The position numbers and the translations under genes were made by a program. Under the pieces are notes generated by a model. It was not told the DNA's origin, ran no database searches, and was given only the letters and a program-made list of their open reading frames with translations. 64,000 nucleotides of DNA from Lewinellaceae bacterium (lineage in GTDB: Bacteria; Bacteroidota; Bacteroidia; Chitinophagales; Saprospiraceae), in contig JACJXZ010000001.1 in assembly GCA_020636375.1 (NCBI GenBank), positions 62,001 through 126,000 of the forward strand, written 5' to 3'. Positions 23,874-33,554 of this stretch are shown in pieces; the stretch's first letter is position 1, and the number at the start of each line of letters is the position of its first letter.

Positions 23874-25976
23874 TTAAAGAATCGGCATTTTTATTGTAAC
23901 AGAAGTGCCGCTTCCCGTATCCGAGTCGAACTGCGCGATGGCGCCCAACTCGGCGCAAAGCGCGTGCAAGTGATGCAAGCCGGTGCCCCCTTTTTCTTTC
24001 ACCTTCACAGGGTCAAACCCCTTGCCGTTGTCTTCCACCATAACGACGAGTTCCTCCCCAAAGCGGTTGAGCTGCAGGCTGAACCAGGACGCCTGGGCAT
24101 GTTCCAGCACATTATGCACCAGGATATAGATGATTCGGCACAGCTTGCGTTCCCTCACCGGGTCCAGCCGTTCCTGCATCCCATGGGCCGTAAACTCCAC
24201 GTCAATCTGCTCCGTACAGCGGATGTGGTTGATGATCGACTCCACCTTTTCCATCAAGCTCCGGTCGGGCAGGTTGGCGGGCGACGCCTTGCGGGAGATG
24301 CGGCGCACCTCATCGGCCACCTCATCCAGCAGCGCATTGGCCTTTTCAAACTGGCTCTTATTCTCTTCCCGCAGCGCCGAGATCTTTTTATTGAGGTCGA
24401 CGAAATACAGCTTGATGGTCGACAACATGCCGCCCAGGGAGTCGTGCAGCTCTTTAGAGACCGAATGCATCGTGCGCTCGCTTTCGTCCAGCAGCATGTA
24501 ATTACTTTTGTGTTCCAGCTGGTTCAGGGCGTTTCCCAGGCGCTGTTCGGCCAGCCGTTTATCCTTCAGGGCCAGCGCCTTCTTGTCATTGATCTTGAAG
24601 GCCATGAGCACAGCGATAATAAAGGCAGACAGGAGGAGGGCGATGGCGAGGGCAGAGAGCAACAACTGGAATTTGCTCTTTTCCGCCCTCCGATTGCTTT
24701 GCAGCCGTTCCTGCTCCAGCAGGTCGGCCGTCTCCCGGTTCGTTTGGGCCATGGCCATTTCCCGGCTAAACTGCACCGAATCCACACGGGACGTATACTG
24801 AGTAATGGCCGAATAAGCTTTATCCAGCTGCCCGTTCAGCTCATAAGCAGAAGACAAATAAGACAATAACCGGCGCTCCAGTTCCGGAAGAAGGAGGCTG
24901 TGCCCATCGATCAAATTCCACCCTTTTTCATAAAGAGCAATAGCCGCTTCATAATCCTCCCTTTCAAAGTATATGCTACCCATCTCAAACCAGAGCTTAG
25001 CCAATTCAGCGTAGTTGCTGAGGGAATCAAACCCGATGAGTGCATTCTGAAAATGCGCCAGCGCTGCTTCCGTATTTCCTCTGGCCCAGGAAATATTCCC
25101 TTTATTGCGTTGCAGGATAGCCTGGTCGGCAGCACTCAGGTAGCTATTCAGCGCAAAGGCTTTAATCCAGTAATGATCGGCGGAATCCAGTTGCCCCTGG
25201 CTGAACTTCAGGGCTTCCATTTGCAGGAAAGCCTTCGCCAGGTTGGAAGTATCTTTGGCATTTCGGAACAAGCTCAGCGCTTCGTGCAATTTTTTATCAG
25301 CTGTAGTGAAGAGGCCCAGGTTGAGCAGGCAGGCCGCTTCATTCAGGAAGAGCGGCCCCCGCTTTTCCGGCGGGCGGAGAGCCTTACTGGCATTAAAGGC
25401 ATCCAGCGCCTCTTCATAGCGGCCGGTTCGGAAATACAAGTCCCCCAGGTTGTTGTAGATCTTAGCCCTTAATTCGTCGGCGTCCTTGGAGCCAGCATAC
25501 TGATCCAGCGCCTTCAGCCCCATCTGAAAATAGTCTTCACTTTTTTCAAGATCACTCTCCCTATATTTGGAAACCAAACCAAGGCTGTTGTAGCAGCTCG
25601 CCATGCCCCTGTAGTCCTTCAAATCCTCTCGCAGGGTCAGGGCTTCACTGTAATAGTGTATTGCTGTATCCAGTTTTCCCACCTTAAGCGCCAGGTGCCC
25701 GAAGATGACCATACTGTTGGACTGTGCTGCCCGGTCGTTCAGGCGTATAGCCAGGGCGCTGGCCTTTTCCGCATACGCACGCGCCCGTTCCGGATTTTTT
25801 TTCCAGTATTTGTACCCCAGTTCATTCCAGATTCCGGGGCGATGCCGGTGGGAGTCAGGCAAGGTTGTCAACAGTACCTCCAGAGAATCGGCAGGCGCAT
25901 CCTCCCAGTTTATCTGGCCTGGCAGGGCAGTGCTGGCCAATAAGCAGCAAAGAAGCAGAAAGAGTAAAGGTTTCAT
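23874..25976 (-). CDS. TPR-containing sensor histidine kinase (HisKA_3 type)
   Basis: A 700-residue protein; start at 25976 (MKPLLFLLLCCLLASTALPG, a signal peptide) preferred over an in-frame codon 41 codons upstream. Periplasmic part: about ten TPR units (for example YRGMASCYNSLGLVSKYRES). One TM helix near residue 455-480 (LLLSALAIALLLSAFIIAVL). Then a HisKA_3 dimerisation region with the phospho-His in SKELHDSLGGMLS and an HATPase domain (LVHNVLEHAQAS, MVEDNGKGFD, GGTGLHHL). It phosphorylates a NarL-type regulator, most likely the one at 22798-23427. Signal unknown. Confidence 0.92.
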   Translation of the reverse strand: MKPLLFLLLCCLLASTALPGQINWEDAPADSLEVLLTTLPDSHRHRPGIWNELGYKYWKKNPERARAYAEKASALAIRLNDRAAQSNSMVIFGHLALKVGKLDTAIHYYSEALTLREDLKDYRGMASCYNSLGLVSKYRESDLEKSEDYFQMGLKALDQYAGSKDADELRAKIYNNLGDLYFRTGRYEEALDAFNASKALRPPEKRGPLFLNEAACLLNLGLFTTADKKLHEALSLFRNAKDTSNLAKAFLQMEALKFSQGQLDSADHYWIKAFALNSYLSAADQAILQRNKGNISWARGNTEAALAHFQNALIGFDSLSNYAELAKLWFEMGSIYFEREDYEAAIALYEKGWNLIDGHSLLLPELERRLLSYLSSAYELNGQLDKAYSAITQYTSRVDSVQFSREMAMAQTNRETADLLEQERLQSNRRAEKSKFQLLLSALAIALLLSAFIIAVLMAFKINDKKALALKDKRLAEQRLGNALNQLEHKSNYMLLDESERTMHSVSKELHDSLGGMLSTIKLYFVDLNKKISALREENKSQFEKANALLDEVADEVRRISRKASPANLPDRSLMEKVESIINHIRCTEQIDVEFTAHGMQERLDPVRERKLCRIIYILVHNVLEHAQASWFSLQLNRFGEELVVMVEDNGKGFDPVKVKEKGGTGLHHLHALCAELGAIAQFDSDTGSGTSVTIKMPIL

Positions 25977-26107
25977 GATGATGCCATCTGTGTTTTTTGG
26001 TGAAAAGGCCTCTTGCCAGGCAATACCCTTGCAGGGCCTATCTATGCCATAGGGTACAGTTTTTTCCAATATCCAGTAGGAAAGAGCCAGCCATGCCAAT
26101 GGCCACT

Positions 26108-26509
26108 CTAATATTCATCTATCGGGCGGTCGACCTCATCGGCGGCCGTCGTGCTGGTCGTATTCGCCCCCTTGGGCGTCACTTTCCCATCTACATCTCG
26201 GGTATCGCCGGCTGTTTGGAGCACTACCTGGGCTTCGATCCGCCCCTCGCCTTCGAAAGGCAGGGCCCCCAGGCTGATGGTATGCGCCACCGGCGTCAGG
26301 CTATTCATTCGGGGCAATTCCGGATCCTCCCGGATGAAGAGTTCAATTTTCAAGGCGTTTTTCTCATTTCCATCCTCCGAATGCAGCGAATAGCCGCCCT
26401 CCCGCAAGTTCGTCTGCCCACAGAACGTGACGGCATGCAGGTAATACTCATCGGGGCCGTCCAGTACTGTTTCGCGAAAGAGCTGGACCTGAGGCGTGTA
26501 CAATTTCAT
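26108..26509 (-). CDS. Hypothetical protein, divergent from the metacaspase
   Basis: A 133-residue protein (MKLYTPQVQLFRETVLDGPD...), beta-rich with LKIELFIREDPELP and VVLQTAGDTRD, and no recognised motif. The last 25 residues are polar and probably disordered. It is read away from the metacaspase gene (308 bp between starts). The shared intergenic region suggests a possible functional link, but this is inference only. Confidence 0.6.
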   Translation of the reverse strand: MKLYTPQVQLFRETVLDGPDEYYLHAVTFCGQTNLREGGYSLHSEDGNEKNALKIELFIREDPELPRMNSLTPVAHTISLGALPFEGEGRIEAQVVLQTAGDTRDVDGKVTPKGANTTSTTAADEVDRPIDEY

Positions 26510-26689
26510 GTCAATTGAGTTTAACGGGTTAAAGGTTATTATAACCTCGTTAAATTACGAAATTCTTGGATAGCAAAGGTCGGCAATTGGCGCGCAGGAA
26601 AATATCCTGAGAAATAAGGAGGCCGGGCCATGGAGAACAGGGAGAAACAAAAACGGGGGGATTTCGTATTTTTGGGGGAGGAAGGTGTG

Positions 26690-26745
26690 TTGGTGCATTG
26701 GTGTATTGGTGCATTGGTGCATTGGTGTATTGGTGCATTGGTGAG
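26690..26745. repeat. 8-bp tandem repeat ahead of the metacaspase
   Basis: Seven units of TTGGTGCA or TTGGTGTA in a row, the last diverging to TTGGTGAG. The array is about 70 bp before the metacaspase ATG, in the probable 5' leader. A possible promoter box TATTTTTG lies at 26667-26674, with no clear -33 box. Unit number could vary by slippage. Confidence 0.8.
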
Positions 26746-26816
26746 GCTTGCTCATTCAACGAATACACCCATACACGAACGCACATATACACAACACTCT
26801 CAAAACCCATACCCAT

Positions 26817-29174
26817 ATGGCAACCATAAACGCATTGCTCGTTGCGATCAACGACTACCCCAACCCTCAGCACCGGCTAAACGGTTGTTTAAACGACCTG
26901 GACGGCATGCTGGCCTGCCTGGAAGATTACTGCAAGCGCCACAACCACACCCTGGCGCCGGCCGTACTAAAAGACCAGGAAGCCACCCGCGCCAACATCA
27001 TCGAAGGATTTGAGCACCTGGGCCGGGCGGAAGCAGGCGACTTTTGCCTTTTCTTCTTTGCCGGCCACGGCTCCCGCTGCAAAGCCCCTAAAGAATTCTG
27101 GCACATAGAGGCCGATAAGATGAACGAATCGCTGGTCTGCTGGGACAGCCGCACCGAGGGCGGGCGCGACCTGATGGACAAGGAGCTGTCCTACCTCATC
27201 TGGAAAACAACCCATAACAAAGACGTTTCCTTCATTTCCATTACCGACTGCTGCCACAGCGGCAGCAACATGCGGTTGGAGCCTATAGGCGAGCGGCGGA
27301 TGAGCAAGGTCAATACAGCGGTGCCTGTAGAGCAATACCTGGGCTTCGAGCATTACGAAAAAGTGGGGGAAGGCAAGTACACCCCCCCCCGGGGGCGGTA
27401 CATCCACTTATCCGCCTGCCAGCCCCACGAGACCGCCAAGGAAGTGAAGGTGGGCGGCCGGAAACGAGGCATCTTCAGTTATTTGTTTCAGAAGGCCCTG
27501 GCTGGCAGCCGCAGCCCCCTCAGCTATGCCGAGCTCGCACTGCGCACCCGTTTCCACGTCCGGCACTACATGGAAGACCAGTACCCCATGCTCGAAGCCA
27601 CAGAAGGGGAAGATAAAAAGCAATTTTTCCTTTCCCGCCAGTCGCAGCAAGCGGCAGCACCCTATCTGGTGAGCCACGACAAGAAAATAGGGTGGGTGGT
27701 CAACGCCGGAGGCCTGCACGGGATGGCGGTGAGCAACGGAGATGCCAAAACCACATTTGAACTGCTGGACGACGGCAGAAAGATAGAATTGGAAGAAGTC
27801 TTAACCGACAGGTCTACGGTAACCGGAATGGACAGCGCCGACACCAGCAAGGTATATCCCGCCCGCCTGGTAAGCCAGGCCCGCCCACCCATTACATTAG
27901 CCCCGGCGCCCGGCAGTGACGCTGAAGGCATAGCCCTGCTCCGCACCCTGCTGAAAGAGCAAAATGCTCAGCTCGTAGCCTGGGGTGAAACGCCGGAGCA
28001 GGCCCGTTACCTGGTGCATGCCAAAGGCGGCGCCTACTACCTCACCAGTCTGCAGGACGAGCGGCCGCTGTTCAAACGCGTACATGGCTACAGCCAGGGC
28101 AATGCCGAAGACTTCCTCCGGAAAGTAGAAAAAGTAGCCAAATGGATCCGCCTGCAGGAGCTCAGCCATCCCAACAGCCAGATACCCCTCAACGGGATAA
28201 AGGTGGAACTTTACAAAGGCAGCCAACCCGGCAACCTGGAGGACGATGCTCCGGCGGATTTGGCAGACTGGCGGGCCCCTGGGCTGTTCAGCCATGAATA
28301 CCCTGGCGGCGTCATCGCCAAGCCCACCTTCAAGCTGCGCATCACCAACCAGAGCGGGGAGCGCCTCTGGGCCAGCATCCTGTACCTGGGCGCCAATTAC
28401 AGCATCAGCAACGAGCTTTTACCGATGCAACCCCTGGACTCGGGAGATGAAGCCAATTGTTCTTATCCCCGGCAAGGACGCCCCAACCGGACCATACCCA
28501 TCATGCTGGACAAAACCTTTCACAGCTGGGGCATTACCCGGTCATACAACTACCTGAAGGTCATACTATGCACGGCCGCATTCGATACCGACGGATTCAA
28601 TCAGAAAGGGCTGCAGTTGGAAGGCCGGAAGCGAGAGGACACAGAACGCAACCTCGGATTTGAAGACGAGACCCCCGAAGAAGACTGGGCCATCATCACC
28701 ATACCCATCGTGATCCACCAGCCCCTGCCCCTGCAGCCACTGAACGCTTTCAACCCTGCCGCTTTCTTCGGCCACCTGCAGCTGAAGGCCCCGGAAGGCT
28801 TCTCCGCCGAAGTAAGCCCCACGACCCTGGAGGATGCCTGCCGCGGCCTCAAGCGCTTTCCCGGGCTGGAGGCCCCATCCGGCCACTTTTTGCACCCCGC
28901 CGAGCTCGGCCCGCCGGAGAGCCATCCCGGGCTAAGCGTGCTGGAGCTGCGGAATTGTAAAGGAACTGAGGCCATTTCGGGGGAGCGTCCGCTGCGTTTG
29001 CAGTGGCTAGGAGAAGGAGGTGCTTTCCCGCCTTTCGAGGCTTATGGGCTGGACCGGAAAAGTATGGAGTTTTTCCCGTTACGGAGCCGGTGGGAGGAGA
29101 AGAGCCTGTTCATGGAGGAGTTGCCGGAAGGAGGAGAAAGAGGAGTTCAAGTTTTTTGTTTTAAACAGCGTTAG
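26817..29174 (+). CDS. Metacaspase (peptidase C14) with C-terminal DUF4384-like region
   Basis: A 785-residue protein; start at 26817 (MATINALLVAINDYPNPQHR), since the upstream in-frame codons run through the tandem repeat leader. The caspase p20-like domain covers residues 1-280 with catalytic His84 in FFAGHGSRC and catalytic Cys146 in ITDCCHSGS. Residues 350-480 are a linker domain, and 460-620 resemble DUF4384 (FKLRITNQSGERLWASILYL). The C-terminus is beta-rich and unfamiliar. Metacaspases cleave after Arg/Lys and are effectors of regulated cell death or conflict systems. It stands alone on the plus strand, 5 kb from the CHAT operons; no STAND partner is adjacent. Confidence 0.92.
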   Translation: MATINALLVAINDYPNPQHRLNGCLNDLDGMLACLEDYCKRHNHTLAPAVLKDQEATRANIIEGFEHLGRAEAGDFCLFFFAGHGSRCKAPKEFWHIEADKMNESLVCWDSRTEGGRDLMDKELSYLIWKTTHNKDVSFISITDCCHSGSNMRLEPIGERRMSKVNTAVPVEQYLGFEHYEKVGEGKYTPPRGRYIHLSACQPHETAKEVKVGGRKRGIFSYLFQKALAGSRSPLSYAELALRTRFHVRHYMEDQYPMLEATEGEDKKQFFLSRQSQQAAAPYLVSHDKKIGWVVNAGGLHGMAVSNGDAKTTFELLDDGRKIELEEVLTDRSTVTGMDSADTSKVYPARLVSQARPPITLAPAPGSDAEGIALLRTLLKEQNAQLVAWGETPEQARYLVHAKGGAYYLTSLQDERPLFKRVHGYSQGNAEDFLRKVEKVAKWIRLQELSHPNSQIPLNGIKVELYKGSQPGNLEDDAPADLADWRAPGLFSHEYPGGVIAKPTFKLRITNQSGERLWASILYLGANYSISNELLPMQPLDSGDEANCSYPRQGRPNRTIPIMLDKTFHSWGITRSYNYLKVILCTAAFDTDGFNQKGLQLEGRKREDTERNLGFEDETPEEDWAIITIPIVIHQPLPLQPLNAFNPAAFFGHLQLKAPEGFSAEVSPTTLEDACRGLKRFPGLEAPSGHFLHPAELGPPESHPGLSVLELRNCKGTEAISGERPLRLQWLGEGGAFPPFEAYGLDRKSMEFFPLRSRWEEKSLFMEELPEGGERGVQVFCFKQR

Positions 29175-29243
29175 AAACCATTTGGGCTTTTGTATTTAGG
29201 TTTACTGGCTTTCTGGCGCTCCTCGCAATTCGGTGTTCGCAAT

Positions 29244-29345
29244 GGCTACCCGTCTAACATTGGCCACTCCATGCTTCCTGCACACGCTCGGCCTCGACTC
29301 CGCTCGGCTTTCCTCCTTCTGCTGACCAACATTAGACAGGTAGCC
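29244..29345. mobile_element. 102-bp palindromic element, copy 2
   Basis: The ends GGCTACCCGTCTAACATTGG and inverse GACAGGTAGCC enclose the family's conserved middle. Eight-base direct repeats TTCGCAAT flank it at 29236-29243 and 29346-29353, the same duplication length as copy 1. Confidence 0.9.
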
Positions 29346-29405
29346 TTCGCAATTCGCAGGCCGCTGAAAACCAAGGGTGTTTTCTATAAAAGACACACAT
29401 TTCTG

Positions 29406-29507
29406 GGCTACCCGTCTAAGGCTGGACACTCCATACCTCCTGCACACGCTTGGCCTCGACTCCGCTCGGCTTTCCCTCTTCTGCTGTCCAACCTTAGACG
29501 GGGAGCC
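29406..29507. mobile_element. 102-bp palindromic element, copy 3
   Basis: Ends GGCTACCCGTCTAAGGCTGG and inverse ACCTTAGACGGGGAGCC; same length and middle as copies 1 and 2. No target duplication is left. It lies 60 bp from copy 2, in the gap between the metacaspase and the next, convergent gene. Confidence 0.85.
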
Positions 29508-29552
29508 TAGAATGGGATTAATCGATTGTTTTGCAGGATATTAGATCCATAC

Positions 29553-30959
29553 TCAATCCAGCAACTCCAGCACCTTCTCCCACAGGAGCATATAGGGCAC
29601 CATTTCCACCTCGACAGCCTCCACGCCATGAGATAGCAGCTTGGCCATATACGGTTTTGCCCGGCGCTCCACCACCACCCGTTTAAAGCGCCCGGCCGGC
29701 ACCTGCAGCAGCATTTTCATAAACTGGTTAGACCGGAAAGTCGTTTCGCCCCGGAGGTTGCGGTGAGCATACTGCTTATATGCTTCCGCCTTATCGATCA
29801 GCGCCCCCTTCCTGCCGTTCCGGATCAAGGAGAGGATTTCCAGGATGACAACCGGGATATTAGCGCCCTGTTTATCCCGGCTGAACAAGTCCACCTGGTT
29901 GAGGAGTTTGCCCATTTTCACGTTGTCCCCTTTCAGGAAGCCCAGGAAAGCTTCGATGACCAGCCACTGGTCTCTGACATTAGCCGGCAGCTTGGCGTAC
30001 AATTTCCGGGCTTTGGCGATGGCCTCCGTTGTCAGCTCCAGTTGGTTGGAATGGAAGCCGAGGATAGCCTGGTAGACCAGGGCGAGCACCCAGTTGTAGG
30101 AGCCCTGGGGCGCCAGGCGCAGGCAGTCCTCCAGTTCCTTTTGAGCCAGGGCGAATTCAGACAAAGAGATGAAGGCCATCAGTTTTTTGACCTTGAAAGT
30201 GAAGTAAGCCACATAAGGTTTGGCTTTTATGCTGTAGAGCCTCAGAAGCGCCTCGTCGCACATTTTCACCAATCCGGTAAAATCCCGGGTGATGCTATAT
30301 TGATAAGCCTGGATATTATAAAAATACGCAATATATGGAAAAGTATTTGCCTGGGGGATCGATTCGAGATACTTCACCTTTTCATCAATCAAGGGCAGCA
30401 AATCCTTTTTTAAGCTCCTGGAATTCGCATGCTTATGAGCAACCTCCAAATAACTCAGCCGGGCCATGGCCTCTGCCTGCAGCACATCAAAAGAAGCTTT
30501 AGCCTCTTTCAAGTGTACGCTGAAATTGCGGGCATTTCCCTGAATCGCCCCATAATGGTGAGCAAGCTCATTGTTCGCCAGAAAATTAATATGCGCATAG
30601 CTATAATTTCTCGCGATCCCCGCAGATTTTTTGGCCAGTTCAATCCCTGCCGGCCGGTCGCCTTTGCTAAAAAAGTATAATGCCGCCAGGTAGTATTTCG
30701 AGGCTCTCCGCAGAGCAATCTGCGATTCGCTTCCTTGGGTACTATCAACTAAGGCAGCATCGACGATTTTGTCTAAGAGGGTAGCTTTCAACTCGCTGTA
30801 ATAATGCGTGCAATCTTCCGAACCAAAAATTGCCAGTTTGGCGTCGCGGTCAGATTTGAAAAAGCCCTTCCTAAAGCCCTCATAGAGCGTCTGTATTTTT
30901 GATCCGTTTTTTAAATCGAGATTTATTGAATTTCCTATGATTTCTTTTAAATCGATCAT
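29553..30959 (-). CDS. Helical-repeat hypothetical protein
   Basis: A 468-residue, all-helical protein (MIDLKEIIGNSINLDLKNGS..., with repeats such as KYYLAALYFFSKGDRPAGIE). The general build (TPR-like solenoid, no signal peptide, no catalytic motif) resembles the protein at 55804-57213, and such 450-490-residue proteins are common in Saprospiria with no known function. A hairpin (AGGGTTGTA with TACAACCCTT, about 31022-31060) lies in its upstream region. It is not in an operon with its neighbours. Confidence 0.7.
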   Translation of the reverse strand: MIDLKEIIGNSINLDLKNGSKIQTLYEGFRKGFFKSDRDAKLAIFGSEDCTHYYSELKATLLDKIVDAALVDSTQGSESQIALRRASKYYLAALYFFSKGDRPAGIELAKKSAGIARNYSYAHINFLANNELAHHYGAIQGNARNFSVHLKEAKASFDVLQAEAMARLSYLEVAHKHANSRSLKKDLLPLIDEKVKYLESIPQANTFPYIAYFYNIQAYQYSITRDFTGLVKMCDEALLRLYSIKAKPYVAYFTFKVKKLMAFISLSEFALAQKELEDCLRLAPQGSYNWVLALVYQAILGFHSNQLELTTEAIAKARKLYAKLPANVRDQWLVIEAFLGFLKGDNVKMGKLLNQVDLFSRDKQGANIPVVILEILSLIRNGRKGALIDKAEAYKQYAHRNLRGETTFRSNQFMKMLLQVPAGRFKRVVVERRAKPYMAKLLSHGVEAVEVEMVPYMLLWEKVLELLD

Positions 30960-31697
30960 GTTCTTTGTATCGTTTCGTGTCTGAATTAAGGAATGATAAC
31001 GTTATAGGCCAGAAAAAGGAAGGGTTGTAAGTTTGGAATAGGCAGATTATACAACCCTTCTGAAAAAAATACTATTATGAGTTCATGGATCGCATTGATG
31101 ATGCTTTTGGGTATCATCAACGATGACTTGCAGGCATTGTAGATATGAAAAGGCAGCGCCATTGGCTGCAATGCTTTGGCGCCACCCTCATATAATTGTT
31201 TAAAACTACTCCAAAATACAAATTGAATTTGAATTAATGCAATTCAAATTCCAGGGTTTTTATTGAATTCGCTATCAATTCGGGTTCTTCTCCTCTCTGT
31301 ATTCCAACCTTTTAGCTTTTTAGCTATCCCTTTTTTGCCGAAATCTGATATGTCCTTTTTTGTGAAAAAAGTTATTTTTTTCCTTTTCACGCCTTATTAT
31401 ATTTACTGCGTTTTAGAACTTACAAACACAAACTGCCGGCACTGCGGTATATGAAGGCAAGGCGGCAGGAGTTGCTCCGCAGCCACGCCAGGAACCGTTT
31501 TTCGCCCGGCACAAGGCAAGTTGCCTGGACAGAAACAGTAACGCAAAAAAGCGTTAGGCAAGCTGTTGGCATTCAACCCCCAGTTCCATGCTTGCACATC
31601 CTGTCTTTGTGCACACCACATTCCGCCTTATCGTTCCCAATAATTGTTTAAAACTGTGGCCAGCAATCTTTTTTTCTAATGCCAAAACCATTAGGCC
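30960..31697. other. Intergenic region, 738 bp
   Basis: No credible gene. A hairpin lies at about 31022-31060, and a 16-bp sequence AATTGTTTAAAACT (with close flanks) occurs at both 31193 and 31642, bracketing about 450 bp that may be an old insertion. Codon use of the short ORFs here is unlike that of the neighbours. Confidence 0.4.
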
Positions 31698-31853
31698 ATG
31701 GGCAAATTACATCCCGGAGAAGTAATCAGCAAAATAAAGGCATGCTTAAAAGCGGCTAAAACTACCAAGGACGGCCCAAAGAAGGAGAAGATAACGACAA
31801 AAGTCGAGGAGGCGCTGGAAGAACTCAAGAAATTGGAAAAGGATAACTCCTGA
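31698..31853 (+). CDS. Small charged protein
   Basis: A 51-residue ORF (MGKLHPGEVISKIKACLKAA..., ending ELKKLEKDNS), lysine- and glutamate-rich and probably helical. It converges on the XRE regulator and ends 13 bp from its stop. No family is recognised. It is too short for confident coding evidence, but the codon pattern is uniform throughout. Confidence 0.45.
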   Translation: MGKLHPGEVISKIKACLKAAKTTKDGPKKEKITTKVEEALEELKKLEKDNS

Positions 31854-31865
31854 CCATTGGAAAGG

Positions 31866-32339
31866 CTATTTTTCCTCCCCTCCGACAATGCCATATTTCT
31901 CCATCAGCTCCACGATGATGGCGTTGGCCTTGTTCAGGGCCTTCTGGACTTCCCTCCTTTCGTGGTCAACGCTGGCCAGGTTCTTTTCCAGGTCACCCAC
32001 CTCTTTTTCCAGTTTTTCAATTTTGGCGAGCAGGGCTTCCTGGCTGGGCCGGGCACCTGCGCCGGATCCAGGGTTAAGGCCCGCCTCCTCCGCCCGGGCG
32101 CGAAGCTCGGGGAAAGCGGCGGCCAGCGCCGCGAAGCACTCCTGCGGCGGCAGAGTAGGGCCATTCCGGTAAGCGTTCATCTGGCTTTTCGTCAGCCCCG
32201 CCCTTTTGCCTATGGCATTAATGGAGATGCCAAAGCTTTTCTTCAGGAAATCGGTCCAGTCCTTAAATGTTTGATTATCAAGCCGTTTCAAGGTACTCCT
32301 GTTTTTACCCGGACTAATCAGAAAAAAATAATAGTCCAA
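31866..32339 (-). CDS. XRE-type HTH regulator with coiled coil
   Basis: About 157 residues. An HTH of the Cro/C1 type (SINAIGKRAGLTKSQMNAYR) lies around residues 38-60, and a coiled coil (LLAKIEKLEKEVGDLEKNLA) fills residues 95-130. The frame has no ATG at its 5' end: the only upstream initiators are TTG codons at 32339 and 32291, so the exact start is uncertain. The region upstream has two similar CAAAATGAAC/CAAAATAAAC boxes (32336 and 32380) that could be operators. It is probably the repressor of the decayed integrative element to its right. Confidence 0.7.
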   Translation of the reverse strand: MDYYFFLISPGKNRSTLKRLDNQTFKDWTDFLKKSFGISINAIGKRAGLTKSQMNAYRNGPTLPPQECFAALAAAFPELRARAEEAGLNPGSGAGARPSQEALLAKIEKLEKEVGDLEKNLASVDHERREVQKALNKANAIIVELMEKYGIVGGEEK

Positions 32340-32596
32340 AATGAACTATTTTTAAATTAAAATGAATATATTAGCTCAAAATAAACCATATTCGCACTGC
32401 CAAAATACGAAAAGAACCGCAAAGGCACTTAAAAATCCGCGCCGAAAATGAACATGTTCGAATTCAAACAGGAGGAAGTACACTGAAACCGGGCCGGCCG
32501 TCCGCGAGCTGGCCCTGCAAGAGATCAAAGAGAACCAGAAAAAGGAGCAACAAATCCAGCCGGCCATCGCCGGCCAATAATTCAAAACACACAGTT

Positions 32597-32974
32597 ATGA
32601 CTACTTCAGCAATACGCAATCCTATTGCCAGGGCAGCCGCATGCCATCCGGCAAAGCCCCTGCCCTTCGAAGCCCTGCGCGAGCTGGTCGGCGACTTCAT
32701 CCTCTACGGCGTCCAGGGGCGGCCCTGGGACGGCCCCGGGCAGGCCTTCGCCGGCGCCAACAACTTCCGGGCCATCCGTTCGGTGGCCTTCATCGAACGC
32801 AACAAAGGCAAAGCCTTCGGGCTGATCGGTTGGGAGCTGCAGGAGGTGGAGGACGGCGACGAGGAGGACAGCTTTACCCTGTCTTACTGCTCGGCCGGCG
32901 GGCTGGAGCTGGGCCGGCTGAAGGTCGCCAGCCAGCCCCGAAAAGCCTGGGGCGAAAAGAAAGCTCCGCCCTGA
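32597..32974 (+). CDS. Hypothetical protein of the integrative element
   Basis: A 125-residue protein (MTTSAIRNPIARAAACHPAK...). The central part is compact (FILYGVQGRPWDGPGQAFAG, SVAFIERNKGKAFGLIGWEL), and I do not recognise it. High GC and an Ala/Gly/Glu-rich composition differ from the AT-rich regulator beside it. A hairpin element begins one base after the stop codon. Confidence 0.55.
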   Translation: MTTSAIRNPIARAAACHPAKPLPFEALRELVGDFILYGVQGRPWDGPGQAFAGANNFRAIRSVAFIERNKGKAFGLIGWELQEVEDGDEEDSFTLSYCSAGGLELGRLKVASQPRKAWGEKKAPP

Positions 32975-33165
32975 CTAGTGCTTTCGGCACTAAATAAAGG
33001 GGCAATAAACTTGCTCTTTTCCACCGCGCCTTCGTTGGCTCAAAGGGCTTCGTAGCTACGGCTACGATCCCTTCAAGCCGCCTTGGCCCGGCGGAAAATT
33101 TTACCCGGCTGAATGGACGGGAGCGGCGTTTCTTATCACCCTTTACTTAATGCCGAAAGCACCAG
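32975..33165. repeat. Hairpin element with CTAG ends (190 bp)
   Basis: CTAGTGCTTTCGGCACTAAA at the left end pairs with the inverse of CTGGTGCTTTCGGCATTAAG at the right. The loop holds GGCTTCGTAGCTACGGCTAC, itself a palindrome. Related to 13465-13629, with a loop like that of 3822-3988. Confidence 0.7.
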
Positions 33166-33554
33166 GAAGAAACCGCGGGGAGGGCATATCCATATCCATT
33201 CTTTGCTACTCCTGAAGGCCGTTGAACGAAGCCCCTCCCCGCCTTTTGGCAAAATTGCTGCCCGGCTACGCAAGCAGGCAGGAATGATACCATGAAATTC
33301 CGTGCCCGGCAATCGATAGGCACTCCTGTTTTCCGCGGCTGCGGCGCCCAAAAGAGGGCGCTGCGAAGCCAAACAGGTGGTTTCGGCTCCGCTCAACCAC
33401 CTGTTCGGCTCCGCTCGTGGGCTGGTTTCGGCTCCGCTCAACCAGCCACGAGCAAAGCCGAAACCAGCCACATTACCCGAACTTGTCTCTTGCCGCCCCG
33501 GCCGCAAATTTTTAAAGGGGCTTTTTTCATATCTCACACCAAAAACAGCAGCCA

